A DNA stretch of 64,000 nt from the NCBI RefSeq assembly GCF_036625275.1, contig NZ_JAZKUD010000010.1, positions 16,167-80,166 on the forward strand. The letters are read 5' to 3'. The stretch comes from Accumulibacter sp036625275 (GTDB taxonomy: Bacteria > Pseudomonadota > Gammaproteobacteria > Burkholderiales > Rhodocyclaceae). Under the pieces are notes generated by a model that was not told the origin of the DNA, ran no database searches, and saw nothing but the letters and a program-made list of their open reading frames with translations. Shown here piece by piece: positions 26,962 to 35,883 of this stretch; the first letter of the stretch is position 1, and each line of letters starts with the position of its first letter. The translations under genes and the position numbers were made by a program.

Positions 26962-27615
26962 ATGGACTACATCCTCCAGATTCTCGGCCCGCTGCTCGCG
27001 GGAACGGCGGTGACGCTGCAGGTCTTCCTGCTGACCTTGCTGCTCTCGGTGCCGCTCGGGCTCGTCCTGGCGCTGCTGCGCGTCTCGCACTTGCGCGTTG
27101 CGAGCGGCATCGTCAACGGCTACATCTGGCTGATGCGTGGCACGCCGCTGATGCTGCAGATGCTTTTCATCTATTTCGCCTTGCCCTTCGTGCCGGTGAT
27201 CGGCGTTCGGCTGCCCGATTTTCCGGCGGCGATCGTCGCTTTCGTCCTCAATTACGCCGCTTATTTTGCTGAAATCTTTCGCGCCGGCATCCAGTCGATC
27301 GAGCGTGGGCAATACGAGGCGGCCAGGGTGCTCGGCCTCACCTACGGTCAGACCATGCGCCGCATCGTCCTGCCGCAGGTCGTCAAACGCATCCTGCCGC
27401 CGATGAGCAACGAGACCATCACCCTGGTCAAGGACACCTCGCTGATCTACGTCCTGGCGATGAACGACCTCTTGCGCGCCGCGCGGGGGATCGTCCAGCG
27501 CGATTTCACGACCATGCCCTTCGTCGTCGCCGCTGCTTTCTACCTGCTGATGACGCTGCTCCTGACCTGGGGATTCCACTACCTGGAGAAGCGACATGCC
27601 GTCTACGACGAATGA
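26962..27615 (+). CDS. Polar amino-acid ABC transporter permease
   Basis: A 217-aa HisM/GlnP-type inner-membrane permease with about five transmembrane segments. The conserved EAA loop is EAARVLGLTYGQTMRRIVLPQ, which docks on the ATPase. The WLMRGTPLMLQMLFIYF and ETITLVKDTSLIYVL segments are typical of the family. It overlaps the ATPase gene by 20 bp. Confidence 0.94.
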   Translation: MDYILQILGPLLAGTAVTLQVFLLTLLLSVPLGLVLALLRVSHLRVASGIVNGYIWLMRGTPLMLQMLFIYFALPFVPVIGVRLPDFPAAIVAFVLNYAAYFAEIFRAGIQSIERGQYEAARVLGLTYGQTMRRIVLPQVVKRILPPMSNETITLVKDTSLIYVLAMNDLLRAARGIVQRDFTTMPFVVAAAFYLLMTLLLTWGFHYLEKRHAVYDE

Positions 27616-28387
27616 GTGGCCCGGCGCGGCGCCGATGATCGTCGCGCGTGACCTCCGCAAGCGTTTTGGCGTCGTCGAGGTCCTTAAAGGCGTGTCGTTG
27701 AACCTCGAACGGGGTGACGTCGTTGCGGTCATCGGCCCGTCGGGGTCGGGCAAGAGCACCTTTCTGCGCTGCCTCAACCACCTCGAAAGGATCGATTCCG
27801 GTGCCGTCGCGATCGCAGGCGAAACGCTGGTCAGCACCGACGCCGCTGGTGTCTGCCGTTACGCGCCGGACGGCGAGTTGCGCCGAATTTGCCGCAAGAT
27901 GGGAATGGTTTTCCAGCAGTTCAACCTGTTTCCGCACCTCACCGTGCTGCAGAACATCATCGAAGCGCCGATCACCGTCAAGGGTCTGGCGCGCGCGACG
28001 ATCATCCCCCAGGCCGAGGAATTGCTGCGCAAGGTCGGCCTGCTCGACAAGCGCGACAGCTATCCCGCACGCCTTTCCGGTGGCCAGAAACAGCGCGTCG
28101 CCATCGCCCGCGCACTGGCCATGGAACCCGACATCATGCTCTTCGACGAGCCGACCTCGGCGCTCGACCCCGAACTCACCGGCGAAGTCCTGCGCAGCAT
28201 GCGCCAGCTCGCCGAAGAGCACATGACGATGCTCGTGGTCACCCACGAAATGGCTTTCGCCCGCGAGGTGTCGACCAGCGTCGTCTTCATGGACCAGGGC
28301 GAGATCGTCGAAGCGCGTCCGGCGGGCGAAATGTTCGCGAGTCCGAAGCATCCGCGTACGCAGGCTTTTCTCGAACATATGCTTTAA
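27596..28387 (+). CDS. Polar amino-acid ABC transporter ATPase (GlnQ-like)
   Basis: A 263-aa ATPase. Walker A GPSGSGKST lies at about 47-55; FQQFNLFPHLT, the signature LSGGQKQRVAIARAL, Walker B MLFDEPTSALDPE and the switch VTHEM are all present. Typical of GlnQ/HisP ATPases energising uptake of glutamine, glutamate or similar. Final gene of the operon; a repeat-rich spacer follows. Confidence 0.95.
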   Translation: MPSTTNEWPGAAPMIVARDLRKRFGVVEVLKGVSLNLERGDVVAVIGPSGSGKSTFLRCLNHLERIDSGAVAIAGETLVSTDAAGVCRYAPDGELRRICRKMGMVFQQFNLFPHLTVLQNIIEAPITVKGLARATIIPQAEELLRKVGLLDKRDSYPARLSGGQKQRVAIARALAMEPDIMLFDEPTSALDPELTGEVLRSMRQLAEEHMTMLVVTHEMAFAREVSTSVVFMDQGEIVEARPAGEMFASPKHPRTQAFLEHML

Positions 28388-28414
28388 TGTCAAAGTCGCG
28401 TCAGCGACTCATGA

Positions 28415-28456
28415 ATCTCCCCTCCCCACTCGCGGGGGAGGGGTCGGGGGAGAGGG
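28415..28456. repeat. GC-rich palindromic dispersed repeat
   Basis: CTCCCCTCCCC-x-CTCGCGGGGGAGGGG followed by TCGGGGGAGAGGG; the same string occurs at 40454-40495 and, slightly changed, at 41012-41048. It lies in the gap between two convergent operons. Confidence 0.75.
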
Positions 28457-28457
28457 A

Positions 28458-28507
28458 AACGGTCATGACTTTCATGATCAAGGGTGCCTGAGAAAGTCAT
28501 GACCGTT
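28458..28507. repeat. perfect 16-bp inverted repeat between convergent genes
   Basis: 28458-28473 is perfectly complementary to 28492-28507 with an 18-nt spacer. A direct repeat (TAATGTCAAAGTCGC) begins both at about 28385 and 28505. It may act as a factor-independent mRNA 3' stabiliser or terminator for both operons; no U-tract is present. Confidence 0.75.
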
Positions 28508-28530
28508 AATGTCAAAGTCGCATATGCGAA

Positions 28531-29541
28531 TCACGAATCTCCTATTGCCCGCAAGCGGGAGAGCTTGCCCTCCACGCCGCTCAGGCCGTCGCGCAGGCCG
28601 CACCACATCATGCGCAGATTGGCCAGGCGGTTAGGGGTCAACAGGCCGAAGAAGAAGAGCATCTGGAACAACCGCGACAAATCCGCGCGCCGCCACTTTT
28701 TCGGCATGTACGATCGACGACGAAGCAGGATGCTGTTGCGAAAAATATAGTAATAGCGGAACGGCGCATGAACCGGGACCCTGCGCCAGCGCAGGAACCA
28801 GATCGCCACTCTGCGCTCGCCGAGGGAGTGGCGCATGATGGCGTCGCACACACCGAATATCCCGAAGCCGAGGGAACGCGCCCGGAAGCACCATTCGGTA
28901 TCGACATGGTCGATATAAAGCCCCTCGTCCATTCCCCCAATGGTTTCGATGGCGGTCATGGACAGCAAGGAACCGGAGGAAATCAGAAAATCGGCTTCAA
29001 CGGTGCCCCCGTTCTCCCCACAGCCGACGCGCTGGAATCTGAAGCAGCTGGCTCGGACAAATTGCGAAAGCGATGCGTCGCTGGCGTCGCGATAGCGTGG
29101 CCCGACCGCAGCCGCCATCACGCCTCGCTGGGCGAGGTCGAGATGTGCGGCGCGAAGCTTGGCGACCGTCCCGAACTCCAGCTCGCTGTCCTGATCAAGC
29201 AGCAGCACAAACACGGCCCCACGCGATCGCGCCTTGTCCAGTCCGACATTGTAACCCGCTCCCAATCCCAGATTGTCCTCCTGGACCAACACCTCGACAT
29301 CCGCTCGAAAGTTCCGGCTGGCGTCACCGATCCAGCCTTGGGGGAAGTGTTCCGACGCGTTGTCGACGACGACAATCGCGGCAACCTGACGTGCGACGGA
29401 CTCGAGCGCAGGCAGCAAGGTCTTCGTGGTCGGATTGTGGGTGACCAATACAGCCACGACATCCGGGCAATATTCGCTCTCTGCGAGAGTGGAGGTTGGC
29501 CGCACGGCAAGCGGTTCGGCGCTTATCGATCGATCGCTCAA
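28531..29541 (-). CDS. Family 2 glycosyltransferase (rhamnosyltransferase-like)
   Basis: A 336-aa GT-A glycosyltransferase. It has VAVLVTHNPTTKTLLPALESV at the start of the fold, VVDNAS, LGLGAGYNVGLD, LLLDQDSE (the metal-binding DxD equivalent), and GGMDEGLYIDHVDTEWCFRA, the acceptor/base region of rhamnosyltransferases such as RfbN/WbbL types. Last gene of the secretion operon, 41 bp after tolC. It may glycosylate the secreted surface protein or LPS; which is unknown. Confidence 0.88.
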   Translation of the reverse strand: MSDRSISAEPLAVRPTSTLAESEYCPDVVAVLVTHNPTTKTLLPALESVARQVAAIVVVDNASEHFPQGWIGDASRNFRADVEVLVQEDNLGLGAGYNVGLDKARSRGAVFVLLLDQDSELEFGTVAKLRAAHLDLAQRGVMAAAVGPRYRDASDASLSQFVRASCFRFQRVGCGENGGTVEADFLISSGSLLSMTAIETIGGMDEGLYIDHVDTEWCFRARSLGFGIFGVCDAIMRHSLGERRVAIWFLRWRRVPVHAPFRYYYIFRNSILLRRRSYMPKKWRRADLSRLFQMLFFFGLLTPNRLANLRMMWCGLRDGLSGVEGKLSRLRAIGDS

Positions 29542-29543
29542 GA

Positions 29544-29579
29544 GGGTCGAATCCAGGGTCGAATCCAGGGTCGAATCCA
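29544..29579. repeat. three perfect 12-bp tandem repeats
   Basis: The unit GGGTCGAATCCA is repeated exactly three times. It makes up nearly the whole spacer between the tolC stop and the glycosyltransferase start, so copy number would alter the distance between the two genes. Confidence 0.9.
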
Positions 29580-29582
29580 GGC

Positions 29583-30917
29583 CTATGGCCGCGGCAGGAG
29601 CAGCCCCGCGATCTCGACGATATCCTTTTCCGACAGAACGCCGGCAGCCGTTTTCAACTGTAGCGTGCTGACCAGGAGCTGGTACCTGGCCTGTGCAAGA
29701 TCCCGTTTGGCAACGAACATCTGGCGTTCGGCGTCGAGGACATCAGTATTGGTTCGAATTCCGGCCGCCATTCCCCGCTTCATTCCCTCGGCCGCCACCA
29801 CGCTGGAATTGACCGCATCCTGATAGGCTCTGACCTTGCTGGCACCCGTCTCGACCGCCATGAACTGGCGCTTGACTTCAACCAGAACGTTGTCCACGGC
29901 AGCATCCAGTTCAGCCAGGGCACGCTCGCGGTTGGCCACTGCCTGCCCGGTCAGTGCGTTGACCCGCCCTCCCGCAAACAGCGGAATGTTGAGTTCTATG
30001 CCTACCGAGTTAGTGTTGATTTTCTGGTTGAGCGTGTCGACCGTTTGATTTTCTGTTCGTATGCTACGCGCAACGAAATCGACCTGCGGGAGATGGCCGG
30101 CGCGATTGCGATTCACTTCCAGGCTGGCCATCTCGTAGGCCTTGCGCTGAGCGCGAATCTCCGGATTGTTGTCCTGTGCCAGCACGTTCCATTCGTCAAG
30201 TTGACTCGGCTGTACGCCGTTCGGCATGAAATCCGGTCGCAGAATCCAGAGTTCTCCCATCGGCGTGCCGGTCATGCCTTCGAGTTTACGCATCGCCACC
30301 GCGACCCCGTCGAGCGCGTCGGCACGATTCGCGCGCGCAAGCTGAAGCCTGGCATCCGTTTCGGCCACCTCGGTCACGGTGCCTTCGCCACCCTTCCGAC
30401 GGCGCTCGGCAAGCTGGCGCTGCGCACCATAAGCGGTGATTTCCGCATCCGCCAGGGCCAGCTTGTCGATGGCCAGCAAGGCATCGAAATAGGCGGCCGA
30501 GAGCTTGACGGCCATTTCCGCAGCTTTCCGGTCAAACACCGCATCGCTGTAGGCGACCTGGACACTGCCCTGTTGGTAGCGTACGAAGCTCTCATAATTG
30601 AACAGGGGCTGCCGCAGTGCAATGGTGGTATAGGTATAGTGGTAATCCAGTTGCTGGGTCACATTGACCACGGTCGACGATCGCTCGCCGGTGGTCTTCG
30701 AGTAAGAGCCTGCAATCGAAATGTTCGGCAACAGGCCGGCCAGACCGACGTCATAGTTGTACTGGCCGGCCTCCCGCTCGTAGCGGGCGGCCCGGAAGGT
30801 CGGATCGTTTTGCCGGGCCGCCTGATACGCGTCCAGCAGGCTTGCGCCGAGTACCCCCGAAGCCATCAGCGCCAGCGCGCAGCCGGTCAGCCTGGCAGTC
30901 CATTTTCTCATGCTCAT
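29583..30917 (-). CDS. TolC-family outer-membrane channel of type I secretion
   Basis: A 444-aa protein with signal peptide MSMRKWTARLTGCALALMA and probable cleavage near SGVLGA. Two long homologous halves of coiled-coil helices plus strands follow the TolC pattern: AYQAARQNDPTFRAARYERE in the first half and AQDNNPEIRAQRKAYEMA in the second. Forms the outer-membrane tunnel of the exporter. The start overlaps the hlyD stop by 4 bp, so adaptor and channel are coupled. Confidence 0.94.
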   Translation of the reverse strand: MSMRKWTARLTGCALALMASGVLGASLLDAYQAARQNDPTFRAARYEREAGQYNYDVGLAGLLPNISIAGSYSKTTGERSSTVVNVTQQLDYHYTYTTIALRQPLFNYESFVRYQQGSVQVAYSDAVFDRKAAEMAVKLSAAYFDALLAIDKLALADAEITAYGAQRQLAERRRKGGEGTVTEVAETDARLQLARANRADALDGVAVAMRKLEGMTGTPMGELWILRPDFMPNGVQPSQLDEWNVLAQDNNPEIRAQRKAYEMASLEVNRNRAGHLPQVDFVARSIRTENQTVDTLNQKINTNSVGIELNIPLFAGGRVNALTGQAVANRERALAELDAAVDNVLVEVKRQFMAVETGASKVRAYQDAVNSSVVAAEGMKRGMAAGIRTNTDVLDAERQMFVAKRDLAQARYQLLVSTLQLKTAAGVLSEKDIVEIAGLLLPRP

Positions 30918-32278
30918 TCCTCGGTCAATGCGGGCTTCGCCCGATCCAGCAGCGGCTTGACGATATAGTTGAGCAGTGTTCGCTCACCCGTCTTGATGAT
31001 CACCTCGGCAGGCATGCCGGGTTTGATTTCGTGCGTGGTCAGCTTTTTCATCCCTTCCGGGGTCACCACCACCTGCCCGAGATAGTACGGCGGCATTCTG
31101 CCCTGCGGATCGGTCGTCGCGTCGGCGGCCACCTGCCCAAGCTCGCCCGGAATATTGGGCGTCACCTTCTGATTGAAAGCCGGAAAAATGATGTCCACCG
31201 GCAACCCCGGCCTGACCTTGTCGATCAAGGTGGTGGGAATCATGACATCGATACGCAAGGGCTCGTTTTTCGGCACCACCTCCATCAAGGGGGTGCCCGA
31301 AGCCAGCACCCCGCCGATGGTGTGCACTTTCAGACCGACGATGATGCCTTCCTTGGGGGCGCGGACTTCGGTATTGGCCAGTTCGAAAGCCAGTCCCTTG
31401 AGGCGGCTGTCAAGAGCGCTGACCTCTTTCTGGACCTCGGCCAGCCCGTTCTCGACCTCCTTGCGGTAATCCTGCTGGCGCGCCAGCATGCGCATCCGGA
31501 TTTCGCCGATGCTCCGCTGCGTACGCCCCAGGTTTCCCAGGTCCTCGGAGATGGCCCCACCGAGTTGGGCCAGCAGCCGTTCCTGCTCGGACAGGCGGTT
31601 GCGTGGCAGGTAGCCCTCGGCCGCCATCTCCCGCAGGCCTTTCAGTTCCTCGAGCAGCAGCTTCGACTGCTGTTCCTTGGCGCGCCGGGTGGCCTCCAGA
31701 CCGGTGGCGGAGGACTGCAGGCCCGCCAGCGTATTCTCCATGGCGCCCAGTTCAGCCTGCAGGGCAGCGCGGCGGGAACGCAGCAACTGCGTCTGGATGG
31801 CCATCGCACTGGCTGCTCGCGGATCGTCCTTGTCCTTCAACAGGTCTTCGGGGAAAGTGATCTCCGAGCGGCCCTGGACATCGGCCAGCAGCCGCGCTTC
31901 GACAGCTTTTGCCACCAACCACTGGGCGCGTGCCACCTCGTACTGCGAGCGGGCCTGTGTCGGGTCGAGTCGAAGCAGCACGTCGCCCTCCTTGACCTCG
32001 TCCCCGTCCTTGATCAGGATGGCGTCGACCATTCCTGGCGCGAGGTTTTGCACCGTCTTGCGATTGCCGGTCACCACCACCTGCCCGCTGGTTGGCACCC
32101 CCTGGTCCAGCGGTGCCAGGGCAGCCCACAACAGGAAGCCACCGAAGCCCAGTCCGAGCACCCACAGGCCGACGCGCATCGGATGGCCGGTATCCATCGG
32201 CAGATCAGCTTCCCCCTCAAGGGTCATGGGCAAGGCCTTGGGCCCCTGGAGACGATTCAACATATTGCGAATAGCCAT
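30914..32278 (-). CDS. HlyD/PrtE-family type I secretion membrane-fusion protein
   Basis: A 454-aa periplasmic adaptor with one N-terminal membrane helix (VGLWVLGLGFGGFLLWAALAP), a biotinyl-lipoyl half motif (TSGQVVVTGNRKTVQ), a long alpha-helical hairpin (residues ~95-290) and the C-terminal lipoyl/beta-barrel with VRAPKEGIIVGLKVHTIGGV. This is the HlyD/PrtE class that bridges the ABC protein and TolC. The C-terminus has the RTLLNYIVKPL motif conserved in the family. Confidence 0.95.
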   Translation of the reverse strand: MAIRNMLNRLQGPKALPMTLEGEADLPMDTGHPMRVGLWVLGLGFGGFLLWAALAPLDQGVPTSGQVVVTGNRKTVQNLAPGMVDAILIKDGDEVKEGDVLLRLDPTQARSQYEVARAQWLVAKAVEARLLADVQGRSEITFPEDLLKDKDDPRAASAMAIQTQLLRSRRAALQAELGAMENTLAGLQSSATGLEATRRAKEQQSKLLLEELKGLREMAAEGYLPRNRLSEQERLLAQLGGAISEDLGNLGRTQRSIGEIRMRMLARQQDYRKEVENGLAEVQKEVSALDSRLKGLAFELANTEVRAPKEGIIVGLKVHTIGGVLASGTPLMEVVPKNEPLRIDVMIPTTLIDKVRPGLPVDIIFPAFNQKVTPNIPGELGQVAADATTDPQGRMPPYYLGQVVVTPEGMKKLTTHEIKPGMPAEVIIKTGERTLLNYIVKPLLDRAKPALTEE

Positions 32279-32300
32279 AACGATGGTCCTGAATCAGAAA

Positions 32301-34028
32301 TCAAGCGGGTTGAGGAGTGGGAACGCCGGCACTCTGGACGGGTGTCCGCGGCTGCGAAGCCGCCATCACCTGCTGGCGTGTGCCATAGGTCTGGATCACC
32401 CCGTTGTCCAGAACCAGTATCCGGTCTGCGACGGCGAGAATGTTCATGCGGTGGGAAATGAAGATCACCGTCTTGCCCTGGGCCTTCAGATCCAGGATGG
32501 CATGGATCAGCGCTGCTTCGCCTACGTCGTCCAGATTGGCGTTTGGCTCGTCGAGTACGATCAGGCTGGGATTGCCATACAGCGCCCGTGCCAGACCAAT
32601 GCGTTGCCGTTGTCCTCCGGAAAGGAAGCTGCCAGCTTCCCCCATGGGCGTGTCGTAGCCACGCGGGAAGCGCAGAACCATGTCGTGGATGCCCGTCCGC
32701 TGTGCGGCTTCGATGACCTGGGTCGAGTCAATCTCGCCGAAGCGGGCGATGTTTTCCGCGACAGTGCCTTCAAAAAGCTCGACATCCTGTGGAAGGTAGC
32801 CAAGGAATGGCCCCAGTTCCTCCCGGTCGAGACTTTCGATCGGCCTGTCATCGAGCAGAACCCGACCCTGGACTTCCGGCCAGATACCCACCAGGCAACG
32901 CGCCAGAGTGGATTTTCCGGAACCGGACGGGCCGACGATGGCAATCACTTCCCCAGCGGGAAAGTCGGCAGTGAGCCCCGCGAGGATGGGTTGTGCACGA
33001 TTCGACGCCGTCGCCACGAGGTTCTCGATGCGCACTGCGCCGCGTAGCGCCTCGTGGATCAGGCCGGCCGGCCGCTCGGGATGGTCCCGCAGCAGGGACT
33101 CCAGCGCTTCGAAGGCCTTGCGGGCCGATTGCCAGCCTGCCCAGCTACCGACAATCGTATCAATCGGTTGCAGGCAGCGGCTCATCAGGACATTCGCCGC
33201 AATCATCCCGCCAACGGTCAGTTCGCCCTCGATCACCAGCAGGGCGCCGGCCCCCAGCATCAGGGATTGCTGGCTGTAGCGGATGAACTTGCTCAAGGCC
33301 TGAATGCGCCGCTGTCGATCCTGCGACGCCGAATAGAGCGACATATGCCGTTGATGGTGACCCAGCCAGCGTTGGCGCAGGTTGCCCAGCATGCCCAGGG
33401 ATTCGATGACTTCGGCGTTGCGCAGCTTGCTGTGCAGATACACCGCCTCCTTGACCCCGGCTTCCGTGGTTTTCTGCGTCGGCGTCTGGGTCACCCGGTG
33501 GCTGAAGATCGCTACCCCGGTCAGAATGCCGGCGAACACTAGGGAAAGAACGCCCAGCGACGGATGCAGCATGAACAGCACCAGCAGGTAAATCGGACTC
33601 CAGGGCGCGTCAAAGAACGCGAAGATGCCATTGCCGGTGATGAACTGGCGAACGTTGGTGAGGTTGCCGAAAGCCTCCACCGGGTTGTCCCGGCTCTGAT
33701 TGAGGTGTGATTCGAAGCAGGCATTGAACACCCGGCTGTTGAGTCTTTCGTCCAGGCGCACGCCCAGGCGAACCAGCAGACGGGAACGTGACCACTCGGC
33801 GAAAGCGATCACGGCGAAGAGAAACAGGACGATCAGGGAAACCGCGACCAGGGTCGATTCATTGCGGCCGGTCATGAACCGGTCATAGACCTGCAACATG
33901 TAGATGGTCGGTGTCAGCATCAGCAGATTGACCACCAGGCTGAAGATCCCGACGACCAGGAACTCCCGCCGGAAGGACCAGAGCGTGGCCGTCAGCTCGC
34001 TGCGCTGAAAAAAGGAAGGTGTTTTCAT
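32301..34028 (-). CDS. Type I secretion ABC permease/ATPase (second of pair)
   Basis: A 575-aa half-transporter. ATG 34028 is chosen, as the 54-residue upstream extension is Arg/Pro-rich and overlaps the neighbouring gene. Residues 1-320 are a six-helix membrane domain (LTPTIYMLQVYDRFMTGRNESTL); there is no N-terminal C39 or CLD domain. ATPase: Walker A GPSGSGKST, Q-loop YLPQDVELF, signature FLSGGQRQRIGLARALYG, Walker B IVLDEPNANLD. PrtD/AprD-like family that exports RTX or S-layer proteins. 22 bp before hlyD. Confidence 0.93.
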   Translation of the reverse strand: MKTPSFFQRSELTATLWSFRREFLVVGIFSLVVNLLMLTPTIYMLQVYDRFMTGRNESTLVAVSLIVLFLFAVIAFAEWSRSRLLVRLGVRLDERLNSRVFNACFESHLNQSRDNPVEAFGNLTNVRQFITGNGIFAFFDAPWSPIYLLVLFMLHPSLGVLSLVFAGILTGVAIFSHRVTQTPTQKTTEAGVKEAVYLHSKLRNAEVIESLGMLGNLRQRWLGHHQRHMSLYSASQDRQRRIQALSKFIRYSQQSLMLGAGALLVIEGELTVGGMIAANVLMSRCLQPIDTIVGSWAGWQSARKAFEALESLLRDHPERPAGLIHEALRGAVRIENLVATASNRAQPILAGLTADFPAGEVIAIVGPSGSGKSTLARCLVGIWPEVQGRVLLDDRPIESLDREELGPFLGYLPQDVELFEGTVAENIARFGEIDSTQVIEAAQRTGIHDMVLRFPRGYDTPMGEAGSFLSGGQRQRIGLARALYGNPSLIVLDEPNANLDDVGEAALIHAILDLKAQGKTVIFISHRMNILAVADRILVLDNGVIQTYGTRQQVMAASQPRTPVQSAGVPTPQPA

Positions 34029-34074
34029 GGTGAGCCGTAAATCGTGGAGGAATCTGAAAGTCGCTTGCGGATCG

Positions 34075-35814
34075 TTACGCGGCGGGGGTGGCAGCAAGAC
34101 CAGCCGCGGGTGCCGCAGCCGGTGCCGTTGCCGCCTTGTGCAGAGCCGCCAGCACCTCGTCACGCGGCCCGGCGATCTGTACTTGTCCATCGCGCAACAC
34201 CAGCATCAGGTCTGCAGCAGCCAGGACGCTGGTGCGATGGGTGATGACGATCAGAGTCGTGCCTTGTGCCTTGAGCCCCAGCAAGGTATTGACCAGGGCC
34301 GCTTCGCCGGCCTCGTCGAGGCTGGAATTCGGTTCATCGAGCACGACGAAGCGGGGGTTGCCATAAATGGCGCGTGCCAGCCCCACGCGCTGACGCTGGC
34401 CGCCGGAAAGAAAACAACCCTCGTCGCCGATGAGCGTTTCGTAAGCGTCCGGCAAGGCCAGGATCGCCTCGTGCAGTCCCACTGCACGCGCTGCCGCCTC
34501 GACCTTGGCCATGTCCACCTCGCCGAAACGCGCGATGTTCTCGGCAAGAGAACCGCCGAAGAGTTCGATGCCCTGCGGCAGGTAGCCGATGTGAGGTCCC
34601 AGTTCCTCCTTGTTCCAGGGGTGGATATCGACCCCATCGAGCCGTACCTTGCCGTTCGCGGCCGGCCAGAGACCCACCATCAGACGTGCCAGAGTCGATT
34701 TTCCGGAGGCCGAAGGGCCGACGATGGCCAGAATCTGTCCGGCCGGCAAACTGAAGGAAACCCCGCGGATGATCGCCACCTGTCCACCGGGGGCCGAGGC
34801 GACGACCCCTTCCACCGCGAGATTGCCCTTGGGCGCAGGCAGGGGCATGCCTTTCTGGCGCTCGGGCAAGGCTTGCAGGAGCTTGTCCAGGCGTTGATAG
34901 GCATCCCGTGCAGTAACGACACTCTTCCAGAGCGAAACCACCTGCACCAGTGGCGCCAGTACCCGTGGCCCGAGCACCCAGGCGACGATCATCATGCCAG
35001 CGCCGCCAGCCAGTTCTCCCCTGACCGACAGCCAGGCGCCCAGGCCGAGGAGCGCCGCCGAAAGGGTGGTCTGCAGCATCTTGGAGAGCGCGGCATTGCT
35101 GCCCGCATGATCGGAGGCCTCCGCCTGCAGGCGCAGGAAGCTGCGCTGCTTGCTCATCCAGCGCTGATGGATGCTGCGCAGCATCCCCATCGCCTCGATC
35201 ACCTGCGCGTTGCGCAGCGTGCCGTTGGCGTAGTTCTGGGCAGCGATGGCGTCCTTTTGGGCAGCCACCAGGGGAGGCTGGGTATTCTTTTCGGTGAGGT
35301 AGGTCAGCAAGACCTGGAGGAGGGCAGCCAGCACCGAGATCCAGCCGAGCAACGGACTGATCATATAGATCAGAATCAGGAACAGCAGCGAAACCGGCGC
35401 ATCCATCAGCGCTGTGAGTGCTGGCGTCGTCAGGAACTCGCGGATGCTGCGCAGGTCATTCAGGGCCTGACTGGTGCCACCGGGAATACGGCGCAGGTTG
35501 GCTTCGAAAATCGCGCTGAAGACCCGTTCCCGGAGCTTCCGGTCGAGCGCCTGGCCGGCCTGATGCATGACGCCGCCGCGCGCCCATTCGAGCAACTCCA
35601 TGATCACGTAGAACCACAGCACGAGCAGGGTCAACATCAGCAAGGTACCGGAATTGCGGCTGTTGATGACACGGTCGTACACCTCGAGCATGTAGCCGGT
35701 GGGGGCCAGAATCAGCAAGGTGCAGAAGACGCTGAAGAAAGCAGCCTTCTTGAAGAAGGGCTTCAGTTCGAGGATCGCTGCACGGAGTTCAGAGCGGCTT
35801 TCAGCAGGAGTCAT
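34075..35814 (-). CDS. Type I secretion ABC permease/ATPase (first of pair)
   Basis: A 579-aa PrtD-like half-transporter, paralogous to the next gene downstream. Membrane domain starts LAPTGYMLEVYDRVINSRNSGTL; ATPase has GPSASGKST, YLPQGIELFGGSLAENIARFGE, FLSGGQRQRVGLARAIYG and VVLDEPNSSLD. Both Walker motifs are intact in both paralogues, so a heterodimer with two active sites is possible. The Ala/Pro-rich C-terminal tail is about 20 residues. Located between the TnpB-like gene and the second ABC gene. Confidence 0.93.
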   Translation of the reverse strand: MTPAESRSELRAAILELKPFFKKAAFFSVFCTLLILAPTGYMLEVYDRVINSRNSGTLLMLTLLVLWFYVIMELLEWARGGVMHQAGQALDRKLRERVFSAIFEANLRRIPGGTSQALNDLRSIREFLTTPALTALMDAPVSLLFLILIYMISPLLGWISVLAALLQVLLTYLTEKNTQPPLVAAQKDAIAAQNYANGTLRNAQVIEAMGMLRSIHQRWMSKQRSFLRLQAEASDHAGSNAALSKMLQTTLSAALLGLGAWLSVRGELAGGAGMMIVAWVLGPRVLAPLVQVVSLWKSVVTARDAYQRLDKLLQALPERQKGMPLPAPKGNLAVEGVVASAPGGQVAIIRGVSFSLPAGQILAIVGPSASGKSTLARLMVGLWPAANGKVRLDGVDIHPWNKEELGPHIGYLPQGIELFGGSLAENIARFGEVDMAKVEAAARAVGLHEAILALPDAYETLIGDEGCFLSGGQRQRVGLARAIYGNPRFVVLDEPNSSLDEAGEAALVNTLLGLKAQGTTLIVITHRTSVLAAADLMLVLRDGQVQIAGPRDEVLAALHKAATAPAAAPAAGLAATPAA

Positions 35815-35883
35815 GAGGATTCTCTCGGAGTGCCAGGAACTGCCGGATGGCCGGTTCTTTAGCGGTTGGGTCGAAAACGGGGC

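Noticed and set aside
34027..35862. 611-codon + strand frame over the first ABC gene
   Set aside because: Shadow of the ABC protein encoded on the - strand, whose Walker and signature motifs are intact.
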